The notes beneath the pieces were generated by a model that made no database searches, was not told where the DNA came from, and saw nothing but the letters and a program-made list of their open reading frames with translations. The translations under genes were made by a program, and so were the position numbers. Positions 19,130 to 27,262 of a DNA stretch of 64,000 nucleotides are shown piece by piece; the first letter of the stretch is position 1; each line of letters opens with the position of its first letter. Source of the DNA: Melaminivora jejuensis (GTDB taxonomy: Bacteria; Pseudomonadota; Gammaproteobacteria; Burkholderiales; Burkholderiaceae_C); NCBI RefSeq assembly GCF_017811175.1, contig NZ_JACWIJ010000002.1, positions 3,038,001-3,102,000 of the forward strand, written 5' to 3'.

Positions 19130-20491
19130 TCAGCGCATGGCGAATGATTCGCGGTGCAGCCGCCAGGGCCGCTGCCGCGCTTGCCCGGCCAGCGCATCGC
19201 CCAGGCCCGGCGGGCCGCAGAACCAGATGTCCAGCGCGCCGGGCGTGGCCGCCAGATCGGCGGGCGCAAGGCGCTGGCCGCGCGCGGCGTCATGCACCGT
19301 GAGCCGCACCGGCGGGCTGGCCTGGGCGCACAGGGCCTGCAGGGTCGGCAGCAGCACATCGGCTGCGGCGTCGCGCGTGCAGTAGTGCAGCTGCGCCGGC
19401 TGGGCGCCCGCCGGGGCCGCGTCGCCCTGGCGCGCTTCCAGCAGGGCCAGGAAGGGCGTGATGCCGACGCCGGCGGCCACCCAGACCTGCTGGCGCTGCC
19501 CGGCGCCCACGCCGTCGAAGCGGCCATACGGCCCTTCGATGTCCAGCGCCTGCCCGGCGCGCAGCCGCTGGCGCAAGCTGCGGGTGTAGTCGCCCAGCGG
19601 CTTGATGACCAGGCGCAGCAGCTCCTGCCCGTCAGCCGCGCGGCCCAGGCTGGCCGGGGCGCTGGCGATGGTGAAGGGGTGGGCGCCCTCGCTGCGCTCG
19701 AAGCGCACGAAGGCGAACTGCCCGGCGCGGTGCCCCGGCCAGGACGGGGCCACGGCGCACAGCACCTGCAGCGGCGCATCGGCCCCCTCGCCCAGCGCCT
19801 GCACGGACTCGATGCGCGCGGCGTGGCGGCGCGGCAGCCCAACCAGGCCGGCCAGCGACCACAGCGCCGCCGCACTGCCCAGAGCCAGCAGCACACCCAT
19901 CAGCAGGCCGGCTGGCTGGCTCCACCAGGCCAGCGGCGTCAGCGCCACGCTGTGCAGCGCCAGCGCCAGGAACAGCAGCGGCATGGCGCGGTGCAGCACG
20001 CGCCAGGGCCGGTAGGCCAGCAGCCGGGTCAGCAGCGTCAGCGCCACGGCGGCCAGCAGCAGATAAAAGGCCCATTCACCCACGTCCTTGGCCAGGCCGC
20101 GGCTGTCCGCCAGCCAGGGCAGGACGGCATCGCGTGCCGGCTTGCCGGCGCGGCCCCACAGCGCCGTCATCCAGCCCGACGATTCCTTGACGCCCCAGTG
20201 CGCCAGCGCGGCCAGCGCCGCGCCGATGCCGGCCCACTTGTGCAGGCGGTAGGCCTGATCCATGCCGCCCAGCAGCCACTCGGCCAGCGGCAGGCGCAGC
20301 GCCAGCAGCAGGGTCAGCGCCATCAGGCCGATGGACAGCAGGCCGCTCAGGTACAGCAGTTGGCGACGCAGCTCCCAGACGCCGCTGGCCACGCCCTGGG
20401 CATCAACCAGCGGGCCGATGGCGGGTGCGACCGCCAGCCAGGCCAGGGTCAGGATCAACAGGGTCAGGGCGAGGGCGCTGCGGGCGCGCAT
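19130..20491 (-). CDS. Ferric-reductase-like transmembrane flavocytochrome
   Basis: This 453-residue protein has an N-terminal block of about six membrane helices (about 1-215) carrying histidines that could ligate haem (RLHKWAGIG, LAHWGVK, VLHRAMPLLF, ALHSVALT). A ferredoxin-reductase module follows: HPFTIASAPASL for FAD, WVAAGVGITPFLALLEA and IWFCGPPGLGDAL for NAD(P)H. This is the ferric reductase/NOX-like layout for moving electrons across the inner membrane. It lies 134 bases downstream of a PepSY-domain gene on the same strand, next to a PepSY/two-component cluster. That suggests control by that system, possibly in metal or redox homeostasis, which is an inference. Confidence 0.82.
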   Translation of the reverse strand: MRARSALALTLLILTLAWLAVAPAIGPLVDAQGVASGVWELRRQLLYLSGLLSIGLMALTLLLALRLPLAEWLLGGMDQAYRLHKWAGIGAALAALAHWGVKESSGWMTALWGRAGKPARDAVLPWLADSRGLAKDVGEWAFYLLLAAVALTLLTRLLAYRPWRVLHRAMPLLFLALALHSVALTPLAWWSQPAGLLMGVLLALGSAAALWSLAGLVGLPRRHAARIESVQALGEGADAPLQVLCAVAPSWPGHRAGQFAFVRFERSEGAHPFTIASAPASLGRAADGQELLRLVIKPLGDYTRSLRQRLRAGQALDIEGPYGRFDGVGAGQRQQVWVAAGVGITPFLALLEARQGDAAPAGAQPAQLHYCTRDAAADVLLPTLQALCAQASPPVRLTVHDAARGQRLAPADLAATPGALDIWFCGPPGLGDALAGQARQRPWRLHRESFAMR

Positions 20492-20528
20492 GGGGTGCTC
20501 CTTTCAGGGGGTGGGCGGGATGAGTCAG

Positions 20529-20600
20529 CTTTGTTTTTGATAGCTGACAGCGCTTGCTGGGCAAGGGTTTTCGCTCCCTCTCCCGCACGCGGGAGAGGGG
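20529..20600 (+). repeat. Dispersed ~50-bp element plus CCCTCTCCCGC hairpin
   Basis: TTTTTGATAGCTGACAGCGC and TTGCTGGGCAAGGGTTTT (20533-20572) is a clean copy of the dispersed element. Immediately after it, CCCTCTCCCGC (20576-20586) pairs with GCGGGAGAGGG (20589-20599) across a two-base loop, an 11-bp perfect hairpin also present at 23714. It lies between the ferric reductase start and the PepSY gene end, and could act as a terminator or attenuator for the minus-strand pair, although no T run follows. Confidence 0.65.
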
Positions 20601-20625
20601 GCGGGGAACGGAAGCGGGAGCGCCA

Positions 20626-21000
20626 TCAACGGTGCTTGCGCCCATCCTCGACGGCGCCGGTGCTGGCGTTGAAATAGACCTTGGCGCGCGCGCCCTGGGC
20701 GTCGTAGCCCTTGACCTTGTAGCGACCGTGGTCGAGCTCGATCTCGTACAGGTCACGGTAGCCGGCGGCGCTGGCGCGGTCGTAGATGTCGCGGATGCTC
20801 AGGCGGGCGGTCGCTGCCGGGGCAGCGCTGGCCGGGGCGGCAACCGGGGCGCTGGTGGCAGCAGCCGGCGCGGCACTTTGCGCTGGGGTCTGCGCCGAAG
20901 ACTGCGCCGGGGTTTGCGCATGGGCTGCGGGCAGCGCCAGGGCGGCAGTCGTGGCCAGGATCAGCAGGGCGCGCTGGCGGATGGACGAGGTGGTGTTCAT
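20626..21000 (-). CDS. Secreted PepSY-domain protein
   Basis: This 124-residue protein has a signal peptide (residues 1-28, ending AAHAQ), then an Ala/Pro/Gln-rich linker with a repeated TPAQS pattern. A single PepSY domain follows (LSIRDIYDRASAAGYRDLYE, then YKVKGYDAQGARAKVYFNAS). Small periplasmic PepSY proteins occur next to two-component systems and ferric-reductase-like genes and are thought to modulate them or bind a ligand. It is divergent from another PepSY gene at 21152, and the 151-base gap should hold both promoters. The gene is complete. Confidence 0.85.
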   Translation of the reverse strand: MNTTSSIRQRALLILATTAALALPAAHAQTPAQSSAQTPAQSAAPAAATSAPVAAPASAAPAATARLSIRDIYDRASAAGYRDLYEIELDHGRYKVKGYDAQGARAKVYFNASTGAVEDGRKHR

Positions 21001-21151
21001 GGTGTGCTCCAGACAAAGAAACGACGGGATGGGCGGGTGCTCTGCCAGCCTTGCCAGCCGGCGTGCCGCCAGTATGGAAAACCGGTGCTGAACCTGATCT
21101 GAAGGCTTTGTTCATCGCCCGTTCATCCGCGCCGCGCTACAACCACGGGGC

Positions 21152-21514
21152 ATGGCACGCCGGTTTTTTCCCCTCTCTGTCCCCCTTTCCTGGCCCCGCT
21201 GGCGCCGCCCGGCAGGCCGCCTGCTGCTGGCCCTGGCGCTGGCGGCGGCGGCATCGACCGGGCTGCACGCTGGCGGCGATGACCACGAGCGCGCCCGCCG
21301 GGCGCTGGAGCGCGGCGAGGTGCTGCCGCTGCGCGCCGTGCTGGAGCAGGTCGAGCGCACGCAGCAAGGCCAAGTGCTGAAAATCGAGTTCGAGCGCGAC
21401 GACGGGCGCTATCTGTACAAAATCCGCCTGCTGCAGCCCGATGGCCGGGTTGCCAAGCTCAAGGTCGATGCAGTCGATGGCCGCGTGCTGTCCATCAAGC
21501 GCAAGCATCCCTGA
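21152..21514 (+). CDS. Exported PepSY-domain protein upstream of a two-component system
   Basis: This 120-residue protein has a basic N-terminus, a hydrophobic export segment (about 22-40) and a PepSY domain (LPLRAVLEQVERTQQGQVLK, YKIRLLQPDGRVAKLKVDAV, RVLSIK). It ends 26 bases before the response regulator, which places it in one operon with the regulator and kinase. This arrangement is common in beta- and gammaproteobacteria, where the PepSY protein may sense or modulate the kinase; the mechanism is not visible here. Confidence 0.85.
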   Translation: MARRFFPLSVPLSWPRWRRPAGRLLLALALAAAASTGLHAGGDDHERARRALERGEVLPLRAVLEQVERTQQGQVLKIEFERDDGRYLYKIRLLQPDGRVAKLKVDAVDGRVLSIKRKHP

Positions 21515-21540
21515 AACCGTCCCTGGGAGGCCCCCCGCCC

Positions 21541-22224
21541 ATGCGTATTCTGATCGTCGAAGACGAACCCCGCCTGCGCGCCCAGCTGGTGCAGGCCATC
21601 GCGGCCGCCGGCCACATCGCCGAGGAGGCCGCCGACGGCGAGCAGGCGCACTGGCTGGGCGAGGTCGAAACCTTCGACGCCGTGGTGCTCGACCTGGGCC
21701 TGCCCCGGCTTGATGGCCTGTCGGTGCTGCGCCGCTGGCGCGCTGCCGGGCGCACCATGCCGGTGCTGATCCTCACGGCGCGCGGCACCTGGCAGGAAAA
21801 GGTCGCCGGCATCGACGCCGGCGCCGACGACTACCTGGCCAAGCCCTTTCACATGGAAGAACTGCTGGCCCGCCTGCGCGCCCTGCTGCGCCGCGACAGC
21901 CAGCACGCCAGCGCGCAATGGCAATGCGGCCCCCTATGGCTGGACACGCGCGCCGCGCGCGCCCTGGTGGCCGGCCAGCCGCTGCAGCTGACCAGCCACG
22001 AATTCATGCTGCTGGCCCAGCTCATGCAGCGCCAGGGCGAGGTGCTCACGCGCACCGAGCTGTCCGAGCACCTGTACCCGGGCGGCAGCGAGCGCGACTC
22101 CAACACCATCGAGGTCTTCATTGGCCGGCTGCGCCGCAAGCTGCCCGCAGGCTGCATCGAGACCGTGCGCGGCCTGGGCTACCGGCTGGTGGCGCCCGGG
22201 CAGAGCGGCGACGCCAGCGCATGA
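21541..22224 (+). CDS. OmpR/PhoB-family response regulator (QseB/PmrA-like)
   Basis: In this 227-residue regulator the receiver begins RILIVEDEPRLRAQL, has the phosphoacceptor in VVLDLGLPRLDGL at about residue 51, and continues through ILTARG and ADDYLAKPF. The C-terminal winged helix (LTSHEFMLLAQLMQRQGEVL, IEVFIGRLRRKL, VRGLGYRL) binds DNA. GGGAGG lies a short distance before the ATG. The stop overlaps the ATG of the kinase as ATGA. Confidence 0.92.
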   Translation: MRILIVEDEPRLRAQLVQAIAAAGHIAEEAADGEQAHWLGEVETFDAVVLDLGLPRLDGLSVLRRWRAAGRTMPVLILTARGTWQEKVAGIDAGADDYLAKPFHMEELLARLRALLRRDSQHASAQWQCGPLWLDTRAARALVAGQPLQLTSHEFMLLAQLMQRQGEVLTRTELSEHLYPGGSERDSNTIEVFIGRLRRKLPAGCIETVRGLGYRLVAPGQSGDASA

Positions 22225-23603
22225 AGGGCAGCGCCGCGACCGGCTCGCTGCGTCTGCGCCTGCTGGCCGGCACGCTGGCCTGGGTGCTGCTGACCGTGGC
22301 GCTGGCCGGCTGGGGCCTGCGCGCGCTGTTTCGCGAGCACATCGCCCAGCAATTGCAGGCGCAGTTGGTGCTGCAGCTCGACGCCCTGAGCGGCAATGTC
22401 GATTGGGACGATGCGGCGCAGCAGCCGCGCGTGGCCCTGCTGTCCGATGCCCGGCTAGGGCAGCCGCTGTCGGGCCTGTACTGGCAGATCGACCGCCTGG
22501 GCAGCGCGCCGCAGGTGGCGCTGGCGCGCTCGCGTTCGCTGTGGGATCAGGTGCTGCAGCTACCTGCCGTGCCGGGGGAATACCCCGCGCGCGGCCACCG
22601 CGTGCTGCGCCTGGCCGGCCCGCAGGGCCAGCAGCTGCTGGCTGTGGCGCGCACGCTGGAGCTGCCCGAGGACGAGGCGCCGCTGCTGCGCCTGGCCGTG
22701 GCCGGCGACGAGGCGCTGCTGGCCGAGCCGCTGCAGCGCTTCACGCGCATGTTGCTGCTGGCGCTGTCCATGCTGGCGCTGGGCCTGGCGCTGGCTGTGG
22801 CGCTGCAATTGCACCTGGCGCTGCGCCCGCTGGCCGTGCTGCGCCAGCGGCTGGCGGATGTGCGCCTGGGCCGCGCCGAGCGGCTGCAGGGGCGATTCCC
22901 GCAGGAGCTGACGCCGCTGGTCGATGAGTTCAATCATGTGCTGGCCGAGAACGCCGACATGGTGCAGCGCGCCCGCACCCAGGCCGGCAACCTGGCGCAC
23001 GCCGTACACACGCCGCTGGCCGTGCTGGCCAATGCCGCTGGGCAGGAATCCGGCCCGCTGGCGCAGCTGGTCGCCGAGCAGGTGGCCAGCGCGCGCCGGC
23101 AGGTGGACTGGCACCTGGCGCGCGCCCGCGCTGCCGCCGCCGTGCGCGCCACCGGCCTGGCGACGCCGGTGCTGGAGCCGATCCGGGCGCTCCTGCGCAC
23201 CATGGGCCGGCTGCACGCGGCGCGCGGCATCGCGTTCACGCTGGCACAGGGCGCGCAGGATCTGCCGTTTCGCGGCGAGGCGCAGGACTTGTACGAGCTG
23301 CTGGGCAATCTGCTGGACAACGCTGGCAAGTGGGCGTGCGCGCGCGTGCTGGTCGATGTGCAGCGCGCCGGGGCGCTGGCGTGCATCAGCGTCGATGACG
23401 ACGGCCCTGGCATCCCCGAGGCCGAGCGCGCGCGCATGTTCGAGCGCGGCACGCGGCTCGATGAGGGCCAGCCCGGCTCCGGCCTGGGGCTGGACATCGT
23501 GCGCGCGCTGGTCGAGACCTACGGCGGCAGCGTGCAGGCGCAGGCCTCGGTGCTGGGTGGGGCGCGGCTGCTGCTGTACCTGCCGATCAGTGAAAGCTCC
23601 TGA
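22221..23603 (+). CDS. Sensor histidine kinase partnered with the OmpR-type regulator
   Basis: This 460-residue membrane kinase has a first transmembrane helix at about 12-32, a periplasmic domain to about 170 and a second helix at about 175-198. A HAMP-like linker precedes the phosphoacceptor box AGNLAHAVHTPLAVLANAAG. The ATPase domain shows NLLDNAGKWA, DDDGPGIPEAE and GSGLGLDIVRALVETYGG. The HisKA box is of the QseC/PhoQ-like type. Start and regulator stop overlap (ATGA). The stop is followed at once by copies of dispersed repeats. Confidence 0.9.
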   Translation: MKGSAATGSLRLRLLAGTLAWVLLTVALAGWGLRALFREHIAQQLQAQLVLQLDALSGNVDWDDAAQQPRVALLSDARLGQPLSGLYWQIDRLGSAPQVALARSRSLWDQVLQLPAVPGEYPARGHRVLRLAGPQGQQLLAVARTLELPEDEAPLLRLAVAGDEALLAEPLQRFTRMLLLALSMLALGLALAVALQLHLALRPLAVLRQRLADVRLGRAERLQGRFPQELTPLVDEFNHVLAENADMVQRARTQAGNLAHAVHTPLAVLANAAGQESGPLAQLVAEQVASARRQVDWHLARARAAAAVRATGLATPVLEPIRALLRTMGRLHAARGIAFTLAQGAQDLPFRGEAQDLYELLGNLLDNAGKWACARVLVDVQRAGALACISVDDDGPGIPEAERARMFERGTRLDEGQPGSGLGLDIVRALVETYGGSVQAQASVLGGARLLLYLPISESS

Positions 23604-24016
23604 AGCGATAGCTGCTGCCGCTTGCTGGGCAAGGGTTTGGGCGCCCTCGCCTCTTGGGGGAGAGGGTGGGGTGGGGGCGGGCGCAGCGCCCATTGATGGC
23701 ACCCTCACCCCCACCCTCTCCCGCACGCGGGAGAGGGAGTTTGCGGTCAGCGCTTGCCTGCATGGCAGGCGGGGAGCATCAGCGTGCAGGCGGAGCGGCC
23801 TCCCTGCTCCCTGCGAAATGGCCTCCCAGCTCCCCGTCCTCTTGGTGAAGATGGCTGGGGCGAAAGTCTCGCGCTCACCTGTGGCGCCTCCCCGCTCCCT
23901 CGCCCCTTGGGGGAGAGGGTTGGGGTGAGGGGGCGGTTCGGGCGCAGCGCCTGGGAATACTGCATTTTTGATAGCTAGTACCGCTTGCTGGATAAGGGTT
24001 TGAAGGGTTTTCAGTC
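23604..24016. repeat. Composite intergenic repeat block (no gene)
   Basis: These 413 bases between two convergent genes are almost all repetitive. Copies of the dispersed ~50-bp element lie at 23606-23640 and 23961-24010. A perfect CCCTCTCCCGC/GCGGGAGAGGG hairpin sits at 23714-23737 after a CCCTCACCCCCA stretch. Two related G-rich modules, TTGGGGGAGAGGG followed by TGGGGT, lie at 23652-23675 and 23907-23931. No credible ORF was recognised. The block may serve as a bidirectional transcription barrier. Confidence 0.7.
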
Positions 24017-25216
24017 TCAATCCCAGTTGGATGAGGGATCGAACTCATCCAGCACCCGGGCGTGCTCCCTGGCCAGCCTCGCCTGCTCGCGCAGCCAGCG
24101 CCTGAGGGCGGCGTCGCTCTCCTGCACGCGCTGCAGATCGTCCTCCATGCCCTGCGCCACCTGCTCCATCTGCGCCTGCAGTTGCTGCAGATCGTCGGCC
24201 AGGCGCTGGGGGTTGTCGCGCGCCAGCACACGCACGCCCAGCTCGTGCGACAGGCGCGCCTGCAGCTCGGCCAGCTCCTTGTCCAGCACGCCGACCTGGC
24301 GCTGCAGCAGCAGCGACAGCGATGCCAGCCGCGCCTCGCCCAGCCGGGCGATCGACGCCTCGTCCACCTGCTCCACGGCCAACTGCAGGCGCAAGAGCGC
24401 CAGCAGGTCGCCGCGCTCGTTGGCCGCATTGACCTGGCTCATCAGCGCCTGCTTGCGCTCGCGCTCGGCGGGGTCGCCCTCGCGATCGGGGTGCAGGGCG
24501 CTGGCCAGCTGGCGGTAGATGCCGCGCAGGGCGCTGCGTGCGTCCTGCTGCTGCGCCTGTGCCAGCTGCTGGCGCGCCGTGGGCTTGCGCCTGGCGCGGC
24601 GCTCGGCGCGGCGCTCGGCGGCGGCCTGGCGGCGCTCCTGCTCCTGGCGCAGCAGGGCCTGGAGCAACTGCTCGGGCGATTCGATCTGATCCAGGTCGGG
24701 CACCTCCAGACTCTGGCCAGTCAGTTCCTGGAGCTGCTGCAGCATGTCGTGCAGACCGGCCCGCCGTTCCTCATCGGTGACCGGCGGCGGCAGGTAGGCA
24801 TCCAGCAGGGGCTGCCAGGCGCGGCGCCCAGCCTCGTCATGCGGCAGGGGAGCAGCCGGCACCAGGTCGCGCAGTAATTGGCGCATGGAGCGCTGCTGGG
24901 GCGCCGTCAGCCCTGCGCCCTGCAGGCGCTGGTGCAGGTGCAGCGCCATGGCGCGCTGCGCCTGGGCGATGCGCTGCTGCAGGGCGTCCATGCGCTGCAG
25001 GTGCGGGGCGCGCAGCGCGTCGGCGCTGTGCTGCAGACCCTCCAGCAGACGCTCCAGGTTGTTGACCCGCGCCAGCAGGCGGTTGAACTTGCGCTGCGCC
25101 GGGTTCAGGGCGCACTGCCCGGTGGCGGCGACCTTCAGGCGTGCCACGGCGTCGGCAGGTGGTGCCTCGGCGGCCGACGGCGGGGCTGGCGGCGGGGTGG
25201 GCTGGTCGGTGGTCAT
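24017..25216 (-). CDS. J-domain-containing coiled-coil protein
   Basis: This 399-residue, highly charged helical protein contains a J-domain-like segment, SALRGIYRQLASALHPDREGD, at about residues 225-245 with the diagnostic His-Pro-Asp. The segment is followed by MSQVNAANERGDLLALLRL, as in bacterial DnaJ-like proteins of unknown client. Flanking regions (about 45-110 and 270-385) are coiled coil, and an Arg/Ala-rich stretch precedes the J segment. No zinc-finger or typical DnaJ C-terminal domain is present. The start at 25216 (MTTDQ) gives a normal N-terminus. It probably recruits DnaK to some target, which is an inference. Confidence 0.7.
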   Translation of the reverse strand: MTTDQPTPPPAPPSAAEAPPADAVARLKVAATGQCALNPAQRKFNRLLARVNNLERLLEGLQHSADALRAPHLQRMDALQQRIAQAQRAMALHLHQRLQGAGLTAPQQRSMRQLLRDLVPAAPLPHDEAGRRAWQPLLDAYLPPPVTDEERRAGLHDMLQQLQELTGQSLEVPDLDQIESPEQLLQALLRQEQERRQAAAERRAERRARRKPTARQQLAQAQQQDARSALRGIYRQLASALHPDREGDPAERERKQALMSQVNAANERGDLLALLRLQLAVEQVDEASIARLGEARLASLSLLLQRQVGVLDKELAELQARLSHELGVRVLARDNPQRLADDLQQLQAQMEQVAQGMEDDLQRVQESDAALRRWLREQARLAREHARVLDEFDPSSNWD

Positions 25217-25359
25217 GGGACGGGTGGGGCGGTGGCGAGCCACTGGCAGAGGCGACGGGCCAGCATTGTCCGCTGCCGCACCGGGCCAAGGCCGGGCCGG
25301 CGCGGCAGCAGGGCCGGCTGGCACAATCGCCGGCCCTGTCCACCCTTGCGTTCAAGCCC

Positions 25360-26073
25360 ATGTTCACAGGCATCGTCCAGGCCGTCGCCCACCTCGCCGC
25401 CATCGAAGACCGCCCCGGTCTGCGCACCTTCACCATCGAGTTCCCCGCAGGGTTTTGCGCGGGCCTGGAGATCGGCGCCAGCGTGGCCGTCGATGGCGTG
25501 TGCCTGACGGTGACGCAAATCGCCTCGTCCACCGCCGCGCGCTTCGATGTCATGCAGCAAAGCCTGAACATCACCACGCTGGGCAGCTATGCGCAAGGCG
25601 ATCGGGTGAACGTCGAGCGCGCCGCCAGGGAGGGCGCCGAGATCGGCGGCCACCCGCTGTCGGGCCACGTGGACTTCACGGCGCGGCTGGAGAGCGTGCG
25701 CGAGTTTGACAACAACCTGGTCTGGCGCGTGGCCGTGCCCGAGCGCTACTTGCGCTACGTCTTCGCCAAGGGCTACATCGCCATCCACGGCGCCAGCCTG
25801 ACGGTGGCCGAGGTCGATCGGCGCGCGGGCTGGTTCGAGGTCTGGCTGATCCCCGAGACGCGCCGCGCCACGGTGTTCGAGGGCAAGCGCGCCGGTGACG
25901 CACTGAACATCGAGATCGAGCGCAGCACCCAGATCGTGGTGGACACGGTGCGCGAAGCCGTACACGACAGCCTGGGCCGCCTGGCGCCGGTGCTGGAGGC
26001 GCTGCTGGCAGAAAAAGGCCTGGCGCTGGACGACTACCTGCCCCGGCCCGGGGCGCCGCGATCGTCGCCATGA
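25360..26073 (+). CDS. ribE: Riboflavin synthase, alpha subunit
   Basis: This 237-residue protein consists of two tandem lumazine-binding domains. The conserved start MFTGIVQAV, then GASVAVDGVCLTV and GGHPLSGHVD, make up domain 1, and KGYIAIHGASLTVAEV with LIPETRRATVF domain 2. It converts two 6,7-dimethyl-8-ribityllumazine molecules to riboflavin and the pyrimidinedione. No other riboflavin gene and no FMN riboswitch-like leader are adjacent, so this is a stand-alone copy that may duplicate one in a rib operon elsewhere. A CACAATCG box 35 bases upstream may be the -10 element. The end overlaps the next ATG. Confidence 0.88.
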   Translation: MFTGIVQAVAHLAAIEDRPGLRTFTIEFPAGFCAGLEIGASVAVDGVCLTVTQIASSTAARFDVMQQSLNITTLGSYAQGDRVNVERAAREGAEIGGHPLSGHVDFTARLESVREFDNNLVWRVAVPERYLRYVFAKGYIAIHGASLTVAEVDRRAGWFEVWLIPETRRATVFEGKRAGDALNIEIERSTQIVVDTVREAVHDSLGRLAPVLEALLAEKGLALDDYLPRPGAPRSSP

Positions 26074-26618
26074 GCGCGGTGGCCGGCGTGGTGGTGGACG
26101 CGGCGGCGAATACCCCCTGGACGCTGCGCGCGCTGGCGGCGGCGGATGTGCCCGGCCTGCTGGCCGTGCAGCGCGCCTGCTATGGCGAGGAATTCGTCGA
26201 GGCTGCCGAGGTCTTTGTCCGCCGCCTGGCCAGCCCGGCCAACTGTTCGCTGGTGCTGACCACGGCCCAGGGCGAGGTCTGCGCCTATCTAGCGGCCTAT
26301 CGCTCGCGCCTGGGCTGCATCACGCCGCTGCATGGCGACTTCGGGGTCACGGCGCAGCCCGACACCCTGTACCTGCACGACCTGGCCGTGGCGCCCGCCT
26401 GGGCCGGGCGCGGCCTGGCGGTGCGACTGCTGGCCCCGGCCTGGACGCAGGCGCGCCGCGCCGGCCTGACGCATTCGGCCCTGGTGGCCGTGCAGGGCGC
26501 GCAGCACTGGTGGCAGCGCCATGGCTATGCGCCCCGCCCGCAACTGCCGGCGCTGCAGCAGGCGCACCTGTCCAGCTATGGCGAGGCAGCGGTCTATCTG
26601 TGCAAATCACTCCTGTAA
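26070..26618 (+). CDS. GNAT-family N-acetyltransferase
   Basis: This 182-residue GNAT protein has WTLRALAAADVPGLLAVQ at the start of the fold and LYLHDLAVAPAWAGRGLAVRLLAPA as the acetyl-CoA-binding core (R-G-L-A in place of the usual G-x-G/A). HSALVAVQGAQHWWQRHGYA is the C-terminal part. The ATG overlaps the riboflavin synthase stop (ATGA), so they are co-translated. The substrate is unknown. The last codons abut a copy of the dispersed repeat at 26606. Confidence 0.8.
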   Translation: MSAVAGVVVDAAANTPWTLRALAAADVPGLLAVQRACYGEEFVEAAEVFVRRLASPANCSLVLTTAQGEVCAYLAAYRSRLGCITPLHGDFGVTAQPDTLYLHDLAVAPAWAGRGLAVRLLAPAWTQARRAGLTHSALVAVQGAQHWWQRHGYAPRPQLPALQQAHLSSYGEAAVYLCKSLL

Positions 26619-26664
26619 AGATAGCTGCCAACGCTTGCTGCATAAGGCTTTGAGGTCGATTTGA
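26606..26664 (+). repeat. Dispersed ~50-bp element between the acetyltransferase and nudJ
   Basis: GTAAAGATAGCTGCCAACGC, TTGCTGCATAAGGCTTTGAG and GTCGATTTGACT form one of the most complete copies, including the distal GATTTGAC end. The element overlaps the acetyltransferase stop codon, and its TTGACT end lies where a -35 box for nudJ could be. Confidence 0.7.
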
Positions 26665-26707
26665 CTAAAATTATGGCAATATCGGGCCGACCGCCATAAT
26701 CCGCACC

Positions 26708-27211
26708 ATGCCCCATCGCTGGAAACCCAATGTCACCGTGGCCGCCATCATCGAGCAGGGGGGCCGCTTCCTGCTGGTCGAAGAGCACACCACCGACGGC
26801 CTGAAGCTGAACAACCCGGCGGGCCACCTTGACCCGGGCGAGTCGCCCCAGCAGGCCTGCGTGCGCGAGGTGCTGGAGGAGACGGCGCACGACTTCGAGC
26901 CGCAGGCGCTGGTCGGCGTGTACCTGAACCGCTTCATCAAGACGCGCACCGGCGATGATCTGACCTACATGCGCTTTGCCTTTGCGGGCCGGCTGGGCGC
27001 GCACCACGGCTGGCGCAGTCTGGATGCGGGCATCGTGCGCACGGTGTGGCTGACGGCCGATGAAATCCGCGCCTGCCCCGAGCGCCACCGCAGCCCGCTG
27101 CTGCTGCGCTCGCTGGAGGACTACCTGGCCGGCCAACGCCACCCGCTGACGCTGGTGCAGACCGATGCTTCGGTGCTGCAGGTCGGGGCGGTGGCCGCGC
27201 AGGCTTTCTGA
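26708..27211 (+). CDS. nudJ: NUDIX hydrolase, NudJ-type
   Basis: This 167-residue protein starts KPNVTVAAIIEQGGRFLLVE and carries the full NUDIX box (GHLDPGESPQQACVREV followed by LEET, about residues 38-60). A downstream RSPLLLRSLEDYLAGQRHPL matches the NudJ C-terminus. NudJ relatives are thiamine- and nucleoside-pyrophosphate phosphatases. In many proteobacteria nudJ directly precedes mnmA. Here a decayed DUF1016 gene lies between them. A CCATAATCCG box 8 bases before the ATG suggests a short-leader promoter. Confidence 0.85.
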   Translation: MPHRWKPNVTVAAIIEQGGRFLLVEEHTTDGLKLNNPAGHLDPGESPQQACVREVLEETAHDFEPQALVGVYLNRFIKTRTGDDLTYMRFAFAGRLGAHHGWRSLDAGIVRTVWLTADEIRACPERHRSPLLLRSLEDYLAGQRHPLTLVQTDASVLQVGAVAAQAF

Positions 27212-27233
27212 GCGGTTGCGGGTTGCGCCTGTC

Positions 27234-27242
27234 GGGGGGGGG
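27234..27242 (+). repeat. Homopolymer run of nine G
   Basis: Nine consecutive G lie between nudJ and the DUF1016 remnant. It is the longest homopolymer of G noticed in the window and is therefore a spot where length may be miscalled or may vary. Confidence 0.8.
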
Positions 27243-27262
27243 CGTCGGCATCCTGTGCAGCG

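Noticed and set aside
25217..25359. FMN riboswitch upstream of the riboflavin synthase gene
   Set aside because: The 143-base interval lacks the conserved RFN-element segments and is too short for the usual leader.
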